A DNA stretch of 64,000 nucleotides from Apiotrichum sp. Y4204 (lineage: Eukaryota > Basidiomycota > Tremellomycetes > Trichosporonales > Trichosporonaceae). The notes below the pieces were generated by a model. That model worked only from the letters and a program-made list of their open reading frames with translations, made no database searches and was not told the origin of the DNA. The stretch is from contig JAMYHL010000004.1 in the NCBI GenBank assembly GCA_025531455.1, forward strand, positions 806,001 to 870,000. The letters run 5' to 3'. Position 1 is the stretch's first letter, and each line of letters opens with the position of its first letter. Below, piece after piece: positions 44,846-54,807 of the stretch. Both the position numbers and the translations under genes were made by a program.

Positions 44846-46533
44846 ATGACCATGATTCCCACCCTCCATGCCCGCACCCGCACCCGGGCGGCCGCCGCGC
44901 TCCCCCGTCTCATCCGCTGCGTGCAGACTCAACCCCATATGCCCGCCCCGCGCGCATCCGACCTGATGGCGCAGCGCAAACCCCGCGCCGAGGGCGATGT
45001 GAGTACGAAAAGTGGTGGCGTGCGGGAGACCGGTGGCGGCGACATGTGCTTGTCTCGCTCGCCACCCTGTGTTTCTCATCTCCCGCATTCACTACCCAGA
45101 GCCAACCCCCCAAAAAAAATGAAACAAACTCCACATACTGACTCCAGATCGGCTCCGTCTTCGCCTCTCTGTCCGGCGAGCAGGAGACGGTCCTCCCGGA
45201 ACGTTTCCTGGACCTGAAGCGCGAGATTATCGGTACCGCAGCAAACCAGGCCGCGCTGACGGCCTCGTGGGGCTCCCTCACTGCGCGGCTTGCGAAGCGC
45301 GCCGAGGAGGCCGAGCTCAAGCAGCAGGCATGCATCCCGACCGTGAGCTACGACCAGGTGCTCTCGCAGGATGCTCGCACGATCGCAGCGATTAAGGAAT
45401 GCGGCACCGCGGTCGTCACGGACGTCGTGCCCCGCTCCCAGGCTGAGGAGTGGCTCCGCCAGGTCGAGGCGTACGTCGCGCTCAACCCCCAGGTGAAGGG
45501 ATTCCCGGCGGACGACAAGCAGGTCTTCGAGGTCTACTGGTCCAAGCCGCAGCTCGAGGCGCGCGCACACGACCGCAGCCTGGCCGTACAGAAGGCGCTG
45601 CTCGGTCTCTTCGCGCCAAGCCTGAAGAACTCGCCGGATGCACAGGTATCCCTCACGCAGCCGCTGACGTACTGTGACCGGCTGCGCGTGCGGCACCCGG
45701 GCGACGCGCGCTTCGCGCTCGGGCCACACATGGACGGCGGGTCCGTCGAGCGCTGGGAAGACCCTGAGTATCGCGCCGTGTACGAGCGTATCCTCACCGG
45801 AAAGTGGGAAACGTATGATGCGTTTGAGATAGAGCACCGCGCGCGCGCAAACCAGAACCTCTACGAGGGCCCAGGCGCGTGCGGCGTCTTCCGCGCGTTC
45901 CAGGGATGGACCTCCCTCTCCGACACGGGCCCGGGAGAAGGTACTCTCCGCGTGTACCCGTTCCTCCGGGAGATGACGGCCTACACCCTTCTCCGGCCGC
46001 TGTTCAAGGAGAAGGCGCCGCGCGCCGCGCTCACCCACGAGCAGTACCTCTCCCCTGAGAACTGGGAGCTCGACCTCAGCACCACCGCGTTCCCGAACGC
46101 GCCGCCCGCCCGCTCGCAAGAGTTCAACGACGCTACCCACCCGCACCTCCAGCTCGGGCGGTCCGTCGTCTCCATCCCCCGCGTGCAGGCCGGCGACCAA
46201 GCGTGGTGGCACGCCGATGTCATCCACGCCGTCGAGGCCGAGCACCGCGGCAAGGGACCAAGTGCAGTCATGTACATCCCCGCCGTGCCGCTCACCGCCC
46301 TCAACGCAAGCTATGTCCGCGACCAGCGCGCGTCGTTCATCAAGCGCATCCCGCCACCCGACTTCCCCGGAGGCGAGGGCGAGTCGACTTTCCGCGGCAC
46401 CGGGACACCCGAAGAGATCACCGGTAGTGTCCCTCGCGCAGCGATGGGCCTCGCACCGGTTGAGATGCCCGCGGGCCTGCTACCTGGTGACCGCGCAGCC
46501 CGCGAGATCGCGAATGAGATCTTCGGCTTCTGA
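44846..46533 (+). CDS. DUF1479 protein, putative Fe(II)/2-oxoglutarate-type oxygenase
   Basis: Exons 44846-44998 and 45148-46533 (149-nt intron, CTGAC branch) give 512 residues. Matches the DUF1479 family (bacterial YbiU, many fungi), which has a cupin/jelly-roll fold and conserved HxD...H motifs. Here the HxD is GPHMDGGSVERW (His245, Asp247), and the distal histidine lies in WWHADVIHAVE (His406 or His411). Other conserved parts: KQVFEVYWSKPQ, LTYCDRLRVRHPGD, FRAFQGWTSLSDTGPGEGTL. The N-terminus TLHARTRTRAAAALPRLIR is Arg/Ala-rich with no acids, resembling a mitochondrial presequence. Substrate unknown. Convergent with the cyclophilin gene, 138 bp away. Confidence 0.92.
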
Positions 46534-46671
46534 TCGTTAGCAAAAATGAATAGCACAACGCCAGGCGGTCGCATGGGGTGTAATCTGTATTCTGTCTTAT
46601 CCTGTATGCATCCGTGACTCTACTGCACGGCCACCGGGTATCAAGCTGCATGTCTATCTGTCTGGCTGTCC

Positions 46672-47487
46672 TCACTGCGTGAGAGCATTCGGCCCGTCTT
46701 GTCCCAGACGTGCCTTGTGGATCTTGATGTCCTCTAGCGGCCGGTCGTCCTTGTCCGTGCGCACGGCCTCGAGCCGCTGAATCGTCTTCATGCCGGATGA
46801 CACACGTCCGAAGATTGTGTGCTTGCCATCGAGGAACGGTGTCGGTGCCTGCGGTGTCAGTGTGCTATTCATTGCTGGTTGGCAGAGCACATACGCAAGT
46901 GATAAAGAATTGCGAGCCTGCCGTCAGCGCTATCTATACATCTCACACACCGTTCGTGTTCGGCCCCGAGTTAGCCATGGCCAGGATGCCCGCCCCAACA
47001 AAGCGCAGCTCGGGGCTGATCTCGTCCGCGAAGCGGTCGCCGTAGATGGAGGTGCCCCCGCGCCCCGTGCCCGTCGGGTCGCCGCCCTGGATCATAAAGC
47101 CCTACAAGTTAGTGGGCTATCACAAGGAAATGAGGGTATGGTTAGAAGCGGTAGACATCATGCTGAGTGACTTGGCAGTCTGGAAGAAGGCATTCGAGCC
47201 GACGAGGCAAGTGGCCACCGGTGTTACGAGCAAACTGCTGCAAAACACATCAACACATACCGGGATGATACGGTGGAACTGAACGTCAGCAGAGCGATAG
47301 CCAGAGCACTCGACCCACAATGACACCATTATAGTACCCGCGCTCCGCGAGCTTGGCAAAGTTGTTGCATGTCTGTTTGTGAGCTGTGCCAAGAATTCCA
47401 GCTCACCTTCGGTGCGTGCGCGGTGTACAGCTCGACGGTGAAGGGCCCTACGGACGTGTCAAAGGTCACGTACTGCGGGGCGGTCAT
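46672..47487 (-). CDS. PPIL1: PPIL1-type peptidyl-prolyl isomerase (cyclophilin)
   Basis: Small nuclear cyclophilin; in other eukaryotes PPIL1 sits in the activated spliceosome. Exons: 47487-47407, 47372-47319, 47278-47261 (18 nt), 47101-46951, 46917-46895 (23 nt), 46848-46672; 167 residues. Spliced motifs: [26 protein letters not shown] (catalytic Arg), [40 protein letters not shown] and [12 protein letters not shown]. The domain spans the whole protein, as in PPIL1, and the order and spacing match it better than CypA or CypB. The usual active-site Trp before LDGKH is Phe. Two exons under 25 nt made the frame hard to see, but all junctions close. Confidence 0.95.
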
Positions 47488-47818
47488 GATGGATAGTAAG
47501 GGAGGATATGATGGATGAGGTGACGGCAAGAACCGTCAGTCGCGGGAGCGAGGTCGAAGAGATTTCTGGTCGATGCCGCACGTCAACAACATCCCGGTCT
47601 CTCGGAAAGTCATTAGAGCAAAACAAGCACAAGAATTAGAAAGCGGAGATTGATTTATCTCCACCCCATTACTCATTTTGTAATCTGTGTGCCCAAATTT
47701 AATGACATGATCAGGATCCAGGATATCAGGAACAGATGCTCCCCTCTTGCTCCCATCAACGAACATTGACGTCGCTCCATCTCGACATCTCTCCATCACT
47801 CTCAACAACAAGAATACA
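47488..47818. promoter_or_regulatory. Shared divergent promoter cyclophilin / TIM21
   Basis: 331 bp between opposite start codons. No TATA box is evident; both 5' UTRs and promoters must be here. Confidence 0.55.
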
Positions 47819-48990
47819 ATGCCGCCTCGTCTATCGCTCCGTCTCGTGGGCCTTGCTGTGGCACCCCCGCGCGCCGCCGCTCCGTTTGCGCGCTGCGTAC
47901 ATTCCTCCCTCCGCCCCGCCATTCCCAGGACCTCTCTCCGGCTGTACGCCACGCACGCCGACGGGCCGTGGGACCACCAGAAGGGCCCTCACCACCCAGG
48001 CGGGAAGAAGCGCCCCGAGACCGTTGAGGAACAGCTGCGCCGTCTCGAGTCGGAGGCGCGCGCGTCCGGCGGCGCGGACAGGGAGTACGTCGGGCCGTTC
48101 CCCCTCGGTGTCGGCCCAAGCGGGCGCCGCAAGCCGTGGAAGTCGTGGAGCGACCTCGGCGTCCGTGGAAAGAGTAAGACCAAGGAAAGTGGCGGAGCTG
48201 ATTCCAGTGTGGCGCACGACACAGCAGACGGGAAACCTCGCGGTTATTCTTTTTGGTGGCGGACTCTTTGTCATCCTTACGCTCGCGCTCACCACTGAGC
48301 TCTTTGCGAAAAACTCGCCCTCGGTGCTCTACTCGGAGTGCATCGACATGATCCGGGACAGCGATGCAGTACGTTTTTGACAGCTCGCCTTTGACTGACC
48401 CGCAGCTTGACCAGCACCTTCTTCCCCCGCTGTCGTACACGCATACACCGCACTCGTCGGCGCCGACGCGCGGCTCCTCGCCCGTCGCACACACGACCGT
48501 GCGCAACTCCTCCTCGGGGCGCGACCACCTCGTCCTCACGTTCTGGGTGCACGGGCGCGGGCGCGACGAGCCCGAGCCGCTGCACTGGGCGAAGCGGTGG
48601 TGGGCCACTGTGGAGGAGTATGCCCGCTCGGGGCTCGGCGTCCTCGGATTCGCTATTGAGCCGGTCGAGGATCCCACCGTCGCGGTGCCCTCCGCCCAGT
48701 CTGAGCCGGAGGAGCCCGAATCTGGATCCGGATTCCTCGGACGCATGGTCGGCGCATTCTCCCTCCGCGGAGCTGCCACCGCTGTCCGGTCCGCCACGAC
48801 CCGCCTCCCCCCACCAGGCACGTACAAGGTCGGCGAGGTGCATGCCGACTACGTGAAGAACGCGAGCGGGCAGTACCAGATGCTCTCGCTGACGGTCGAT
48901 GTGCCGTCCTCGCGGGTGTCGCACCCCGGCCGCGCGGTGGTGTTCTGGAGCCCAGAGGCGGACAGGGAGGGCGTCATTGGTCGCCGGTGA
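47819..48990 (+). CDS. TIM21: TIM21, subunit of the mitochondrial TIM23 presequence translocase
   Basis: Inner-membrane protein that links the TIM23 translocase to the TOM complex and respiratory chain. Exons: 47819-48173, 48208-48368, 48406-48990 (introns 34 and 37 nt); 366 residues. N-terminal presequence MPPRLSLRLVGLAVAPPRAA, a disordered linker, then one membrane helix (TGNLAVILFGGGLFVILTLA). The intermembrane-space domain follows: LTTELFAKNSPSVLYSECID, RDHLVLTFWVHGRGRDEPEP, GTYKVGEVHADYVKNASGQY and VSHPGRAVVFWSPEADRE. Intron 1 is supported because only the spliced frame gives RTTQQTGNL, a motif typical of Tim21. A Ser/Glu-rich insertion (about bases 48670-48800) lengthens the domain relative to yeast. 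Confidence 0.94.
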
Positions 48991-49205
48991 GAGGTGAGAT
49001 CGCATGGATACATTATACATCGGAGCGGGCTTGTGTACAGAGTTTGTGGGCGGTATGGCTTTGAGTATAGCTACAATGGAGATGGGTGGGATAGGTGTGC
49101 ATTACTCGACGCTCTACCCAAATCACAACGCAACGCCCAAGACACACGGCGATTTACGCAGTGCACCATCTGGTCTGATCCAACTGGACTTGTTGCCGTC
49201 CGCGG

Positions 49206-51289
49206 CTACGTCGAGTACCGTATTTGACGGTGGCGGGGCACCTTTTTGTATGCGTACACCGCGAAGAGGCGCTGAAGGTATCGGGAGGAGGGGGAGCAGA
49301 GCTGTACATGGGTCAGTGGTCCGCTCGCGAATGACACACCCAGCAACAGCACATACCACAAGCGTGCACATTTCAATCAGGTTTTCTAGGTGGGTGCGCT
49401 CGGGGCCAGGCGGGATACGAGGGCAGACTAGGGCGGTGAGCGAGTCGTGGACGATGGCGCGGTGGATGCGCCCTGCGTCCTGGAGGTTCTTCGAGCCTGT
49501 GGTTTAGAGGAATCCGCGGGGTGGACTCTGCGAGTGTCAGTTCTCTGCCGCGGTAGGCTGTCTCTGGCATACCCACTACCGACAACGTAGGGGCCGACGG
49601 GGCAGCCGATCTCCTGGAAGTAGAACTGCGCCGAGCTGGGATTAGTATTTCGAGGCGGTGACTCACAAGAGGCCCGTGTCGGCCACGGGCTTGTCGAGGT
49701 TGCGCGCGATATCAACATCCGCTGCGAGTGTCAGCAGCTTCCCGATGTGCGATATTAGCTGCGCCAGCTCAGAGCGCAAGAGGATACCCACTGCCACGGG
49801 CGGTGAAGGCGCGTTTGAGGGACGTCGCAAAGTCTGCCAGTGTTTCATCCCCGTCGCCGTCGATGCATTGCTGGTGTTAGACAAGCACCGTGCGCTGACG
49901 GTCCAGAAATCCGCAGCTCACATAGGTCAGCTCGCTCTCGACGAGAATCATCATTCCGCCAGGGCGCAGAATCTTGGCAAGCTTGCGGACCATGACAGAG
50001 TACTGCGGCACGTCCATGAGCATCGACTTGATGTGGATGAGGTCTGGCGTCAGGGATGAACAACCGGGGCTTGCACCAAATGTATTCTCCGACCAGGGGA
50101 GATGCCGCGTCACATCTGCCGTGAGCTGGGTGTTACGGATTCTTGTACCCACCAACAGTGTAGAAATCAATGTTGCCGTGCGGGAGATACGCGCGTTTGA
50201 AGACGCTCCAGTCGATGCTGCGTGGCATCAGTGCCGCCCGCGCTCCACATTCCGTCTTCTTCCAACAGTACGTACTCGATGCCAACGACGTCGGCGTACG
50301 GGTGACGCCGAGCGAGATTGATCGCCCAGGTACCAATGCCCTGACGGTCAGTGATCTGGGATTTGTGTGTGAAGTGAGGTGGTGAAGAGAAAGAAACATG
50401 AGTGCAACGTGTGCAAATGGAGTGGAGCAGGGGCGCGACGCACGACCAGACATGAACGACACATGCGGCACGAAACACACTCTCAAATGTGCCCGCATAC
50501 CTCTATGAGAGGCAGCACAGTAACCGCCGTCAATCGACAGATCCCGCAGACGGCAGACAGCGTCTGCCCATCTCTGTGGCATGGAAACCCCAAAAGGTGC
50601 CAGGCGCGTACCGAACTTTCTGTCGTGTATCTGCGCCCAACTGCCGTCCTTGCTCCCTCCACTGTCACGGAGGACAACAAAATAACACCATAAAGTACTC
50701 ACCGTGCCCACGTCAAGAACCTGGCTCCGACGGCCGGTGGCATGCACACGTGCGAGGTGGCCGGTGATAATGTGGTCCTGCTGCGGGTTGAGGAGGAGGT
50801 CGTGCATCTTGTTCAACTTGTCCAGCCTGGGGCGTCAGCGGGCGTGCCAAGCAAGTTGGACAGTACTTGACTACATGGCGTCACGAGAGCGCGACGGGCA
50901 CGAGCAAGCACGAACACCGGACCAGAAACTCACCGCTCCACCTCGGACATCAGCAGGCGGCCCTTGCTGGGGCGTTGTTCTCCGTCCGCGCCATCAGCCA
51001 TCCCGTCTGCGCGGTCCACGTTAGGCTGGCCAAGTGGCCCAGCGCGGTGCGCGTCGTCCCCATCTGGACCCGACCCGTCCGGCGTGCCATCCACAACTCC
51101 GTCGGGGCCACCATAAAGCGTGCCATCGGTACGGCTGCTGCTGGCACCGCTCGCGCGGCTGTCGGGGTGGCTTTGCGCGGAGCCGTCCATCTCCATTGGC
51201 TGGGTGGACCGCGAGCCCCCGGCGAGCGATGTGCCCGCCGTGGCGGTAGGGTGCGATTGACCCGAGCTTGATGGGTCTCCGGAGCTCAT
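49206..51289 (-). CDS. LaeA-like SAM-dependent methyltransferase, eleven exons
   Basis: Class I methyltransferase related to the LaeA/UMTA group of fungal regulators. Exons: 51289-50934, 50826-50703, 50340-50276, 50217-50153, 50115-50077, 50043-49922, 49870-49792, 49721-49667, 49635-49580, 49496-49357, 49301-49206; 398 residues, all in frame. The first ~118 residues are disordered (Ser/Gly/Asp-rich). Motif I, VLDVGTGIGTWAINLA, is created by splicing across a 362-nt intron. Then VVGIDI, VTRHLPWSENTFDLIHIKSM and LRPGGMMILVE. The C-terminus reads QEIGCPVGPYVVGSKNLQDA ... RYLQRLFAVYAYKKVPRHRQ. One 33-nt in-frame intron (50044-50076) is inferred from family alignment (ENTFDLIH). Nuclear regulator versus small-molecule enzyme cannot be decided. 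Confidence 0.85.
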
Positions 51290-51826
51290 AATTTTCTGTG
51301 TAAGGGAAAAGTGAATGAGAGGTAGGTAGGTGGTTGAGCCGATGGCTCAGAAAGACATGTTCAGAGTCGCAGAGAGAAATCAGGAGGTACGACTGGTAGC
51401 GTGGAGAGATACAGGAGACACAGCGCAAGAAGTCAAGAATGGAACGCGGAGACACCTGCAGTGGAAAAGAAATATGTGATAGAGGAGAAGAGGGGTTGGC
51501 GTAGGCGATGAAGCGGGAGGCGAGGTGTAATGTAGTAAGTTTGTTAGATAGTATGAGGTGTTCAGCAGCAAACAAACAGCTCAGCTAGGTGGGAAGCAAG
51601 TACTGGCGCAGCGCGGCGCCTTCTTACATATGTTTGCGTCTTGCTCTCGAGCACGAAGACCTGTAAATCCGCCAGGCGTCGCCTTCTACCCCGTCTGTGA
51701 CTTGTGACGGACTGCCGCGCTGCGCCCAGATAATATATTGCCCTCATTGTTGCCCGACGTTGGAACTGCCTCGGTTGCCTGATCAAGAAATGCAGAAGCA
51801 AGCCCCGTCGCCGCCCCGGCGTCGAA
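51290..51826. other. Intergenic upstream of the methyltransferase
   Basis: About 540 bp, AG-rich on the plus strand. 5' flank of the methyltransferase and 3' flank of the hypothetical gene; no other feature recognised. Confidence 0.45.
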
Positions 51827-52336
51827 TCATCTCCGCAGCGAAGCGGAATGGGAGCAAGAATTCCCCCATGCTGCAAACGAGGTGTCTGCGCATCCCCGCC
51901 CCGCGGCACCGTGGATTCCGTGATGTGAGATGTGAGGGCCCCAATCCAAGTGACGGCCGGCCGGCGAGCTTGGAGTCTGGGGTTGGAGCCCGTGCCGCCC
52001 GTGTAATCCTCGGCGCACTGAAGATGACGATGGAAGCGAAGGGCGCCATCTACCGGTTTCCACCCGGCAACCAGGTTTGAAGTACGTGTTTGGATCGGGG
52101 GGCGTATAGAGCATCAAGTCTTCCAGGATGCACATCGCCTCGCGCCTCGCCTGTGGGTTGATGAGTGCGCCTCGGCGCGTCGGAGCTTCGGTTAGTGAGC
52201 GCCGAGACGGGGCGCTCTCCCGGGGTATTATATTGAGGTTAATGGGAGCGCCCAGGCGCAGCTTATCAAGCTTCGGCACGTCCATGATAGACTCGGGGCA
52301 GGGGTGAGGAATGAAGTTAGAGGCTGGAGAAGGCAT
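51827..52336 (-). CDS. Hypothetical protein
   Basis: Single open frame of 169 residues from MPSPASNFIPHPCPESIMDV. An in-frame ATG at 52396 would add 20 residues. The first ~90 residues (KLDKLRLGAPINLNIIPRE, NPQARREAMCILEDLMLYTP) look genuinely protein-like with normal codon bias. The rest is Ser/Arg/His-rich and looks much less so. Either the last part is a splice or frame error on my side, or the gene is degenerate. No CTGAC/CTAAC branch site was found downstream on this strand to support another intron. A TATAAAAATAGG box is 118 bp upstream. No family recognised. Confidence 0.4.
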   Translation of the reverse strand: MPSPASNFIPHPCPESIMDVPKLDKLRLGAPINLNIIPRESAPSRRSLTEAPTRRGALINPQARREAMCILEDLMLYTPPDPNTYFKPGCRVETGRWRPSLPSSSSVRRGLHGRHGLQPQTPSSPAGRHLDWGPHISHHGIHGAAGRGCADTSFAAWGNSCSHSASLRR

Positions 52337-52962
52337 CGCATTTGTTTGTAGCTTTGTTTGGTTCCAATCGAGAAATGACAAGGCTCTATGCGGCATGGAT
52401 CACCGCTGCATATGCTGAGTAGAGTGTCTAGCCAAAATGCGGGAGAAGGTATACCTATTTTTATAGCTTGTGGCCCGTAGACTGCAGATGTGAGATCGGG
52501 GCCCGAGTCCCGAGCTGATGGTGCGTGCCGAGAGTTATCCGAAGCCGACACTGGTACAGTGGCCGAATGCTTGAAAGGACACAGGTGCACTGGCCGGCGA
52601 GCCGGGAGAAGCAATGTCGAGGCAGGAATAGAGCTAGAGATCAAGAGGAGAGGGGAGGGATGGAGAGCAAAGACAGAAACTCCACATGGACGCCTTCTCG
52701 TTCCCAGCCGAGGGACGTAAGCGACATGGCGAGAACGACGACAACGGCCATGAGCAGAGCAGCAGAGCCGGATATACAAACTCCAACACCGTTCACCATA
52801 CCAATACGGACGCGTGACGTCACCTCGACTCAGATTTCGTAGAGGGCGCGGTCGTGCCCAGACGACGCGCAGACGCAACGCTCGCACGCTCGCAACTTCT
52901 CTCTCGTCTCATCTTCCCACCATTTCCTCTTCTCGCCCAAAAGCAATCACGTCAACCTCAGA
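52337..52962. promoter_or_regulatory. Divergent region hypothetical gene / SUB1
   Basis: About 625 bp between opposite starts. Only one convincing element: a TATA box for the minus gene at 52454-52465. The SUB1 side has no clear TATA. Confidence 0.4.
52454..52465 (-). promoter_or_regulatory. TATA box TATAAAAATAGG
   Basis: Strong TATA consensus on the minus strand, 58 bp from the ATG at 52396 and 118 bp from the ATG at 52336. Confidence 0.5.
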
Positions 52963-53844
52963 ATGCCGAAGCGCGCGGTAAAGAACAGAGACAGCAGCGA
53001 CGGGGAGAACGACGTAGGTGCGCAGGAGGGATGAGACTGACGGCCAGGTCCCGCTTCAGAAGGCCAAGCCCGTCAAGGTCAAGGAAGAGGTTAAAGAAGA
53101 GGTCGAGGAAGAAGCCGGCGAGCCGCAAGCGAAGGTTCGTCCGACCTTCGAAGCTTCGAAGCCTTCTGGTGTATCGCTTCTTGGCTAGGTTCGGAGAGCG
53201 CGTACTGATAAGGAAGAAAGCACGAATCTCGGCATCGGATGAGAAGAATCTCGAAATCCAGAAAACCGCCGAGGGCGACCAGTACATTGCGGTACGTGTG
53301 CTTGTGCTGCGCGTGTGCTGGTGTGATCGACTTGGCACTGATACTTGCAGCTCGGCAGGGATCTCCGACGGGTCGTGGTGCGCGAGTTCAAGGGCCACAC
53401 GCTCATCGACGTCCGTGATGTGAGTGTGACTGTTGGTGTGTGGTCCGTCGGACCAGAGCGTCCAGGACCGTACAGGTCTCGGAGCTCGGATGTACTCGTT
53501 CCGCACCCAGCACTCCGTGAATTGTGACTATTCCTACTCACGCCCAGTTCTACAAGGACAAGAACAGTGGTGAAATCAAGTATGGAAAGGGCATCAGCCT
53601 CACCCCTGAGCAGGTAAGTGCAGTTGTCATGATGCCTCCTGTACGAGAAAAGGGCGGAGGGCACCGAAGAGGGCGGAAGATCGAGGAAGAGTTACCAGCA
53701 GCAGATCTGGTACCACTACTGCATAAAACCAGAAGAACACAAAGAACATTAATAAGCTTATGTCCATCAAATGCTCACCCCATCCAGTGGCAGCTGCTCA
53801 AGGACAACGCCGCCGTCGTCGACCAGATGATCAGTAATATGTAG
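52963..53844 (+). CDS. SUB1: SUB1 / PC4 transcriptional coactivator
   Basis: Single-stranded-DNA-binding positive cofactor of RNA polymerase II (PC4 fold). Exons: 52963-53013, 53048-53168, 53221-53291, 53351-53419, 53548-53613, 53788-53844; 144 residues. N-terminal MPKRAVKNRDSSDGEND and a Lys/Glu-rich linker (KPVKVKEEVKEEVEEE) are followed by the PC4 domain: NLEIQKTAEGDQYIALGRDL, RRVVVREFKGHTLIDVRD, FYKDKNSGEIKYGKGISLTP and EQWQLLKDN. Intron 2 (53169-53220) is the least certain: I chose the GTGTAT donor and AAAG acceptor because they alone join the linker to the PC4 frame. Short length is normal for PC4. The C-terminus lacks the extended region present in budding-yeast Sub1. Confidence 0.9.
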
Positions 53845-54807
53845 CGCGTGTCGTGATCCCATGCATATCGCGAGTAGGCAGCAACAGACTATGTACATAT
53901 CCATGCAACGACAGACTGCTTTGGATTCGCACAGACGCTTTTAATTGCACAGCGCGACATACATTCAAAGACCAGACGACATCCGCGATTCCGTCTCTGC
54001 GGTGTGAAACACTTCCGCTGTCCGTGCTCCTTATGCTCTGTGGACTCGACGACTCATTGGCCATGACATCCATTGGAGGTCGCCCATCTCGCCCAGTCCC
54101 TTGTCACTCCGCCCAAGACCCTACCCCAGCCAGCACTGTACCTATCGGGGCCCTGGCGGAATGCTCGTCCTCGTCGTACGCAGTGTCGCTCACACTGGAG
54201 GAGAGGCGAATCCGACGGACAAGGGACCCGGGGACGCGGGCAACAGGAACGCATAGGAACACCCCTCGTCCCCATTTCCCATCTGCAGCCATCTGGCCCA
54301 CCTGTATCCTCTCCAGCTCTGTCCGTATCCGAAGCGTGATGCGGATGCTGTTCCGCGCCGCCGCCATTTGCACCGCCTCAGCAGCCGTTTCTGTCTCAGT
54401 CGGATTCACTTGGCACGCCTTGGTGGGGTCATTTATATGATTTGTTATGATTTCATTCTGACAACCTACGTTGATTTTTTGCCGCGGATAAGAAAGCAGC
54501 TGAGCAGGCGGGGATGCGCAACAGTAGTACAGTAGTTAATGCACAAAGGGAGAGCAGCGCGGAACGAGGGCTGAATGGCATCATGGCAGTGCTGGATAGG
54601 GTGCAGAGAGAGAGGCAGCTGATACGAAGTTGTTTGCAGAAGCATTACATACTCCTCTCTCCTGTCCCACATTCCGCCCTCTCCTTCTGGTGCTCTGGAC
54701 GCACATCCATCCCGAAGCTGGATGCCCAACAACTACATCAACACTTCTCAGACAAACGTTTCTCCAACAAAACAGTCCTCACCACCACCACCACCGCCGT
54801 CGCGACG
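53845..54807. other. Intergenic SUB1 - CAAX repeat protein
   Basis: About 960 bp between same-direction genes. In-frame extension of the downstream gene is open back to 54514, but the residues there are unremarkable and I treat it as 5' leader. No other feature. Confidence 0.45.

Noticed and set aside
45076..46245. 389-codon minus-strand frame opposite the DUF1479 gene
   Set aside because: Antisense shadow caused by strong third-position GC bias.
47802..48827. 341-codon minus-strand frame opposite TIM21
   Set aside because: Antisense; runs through TIM21 introns and lacks any family motif.
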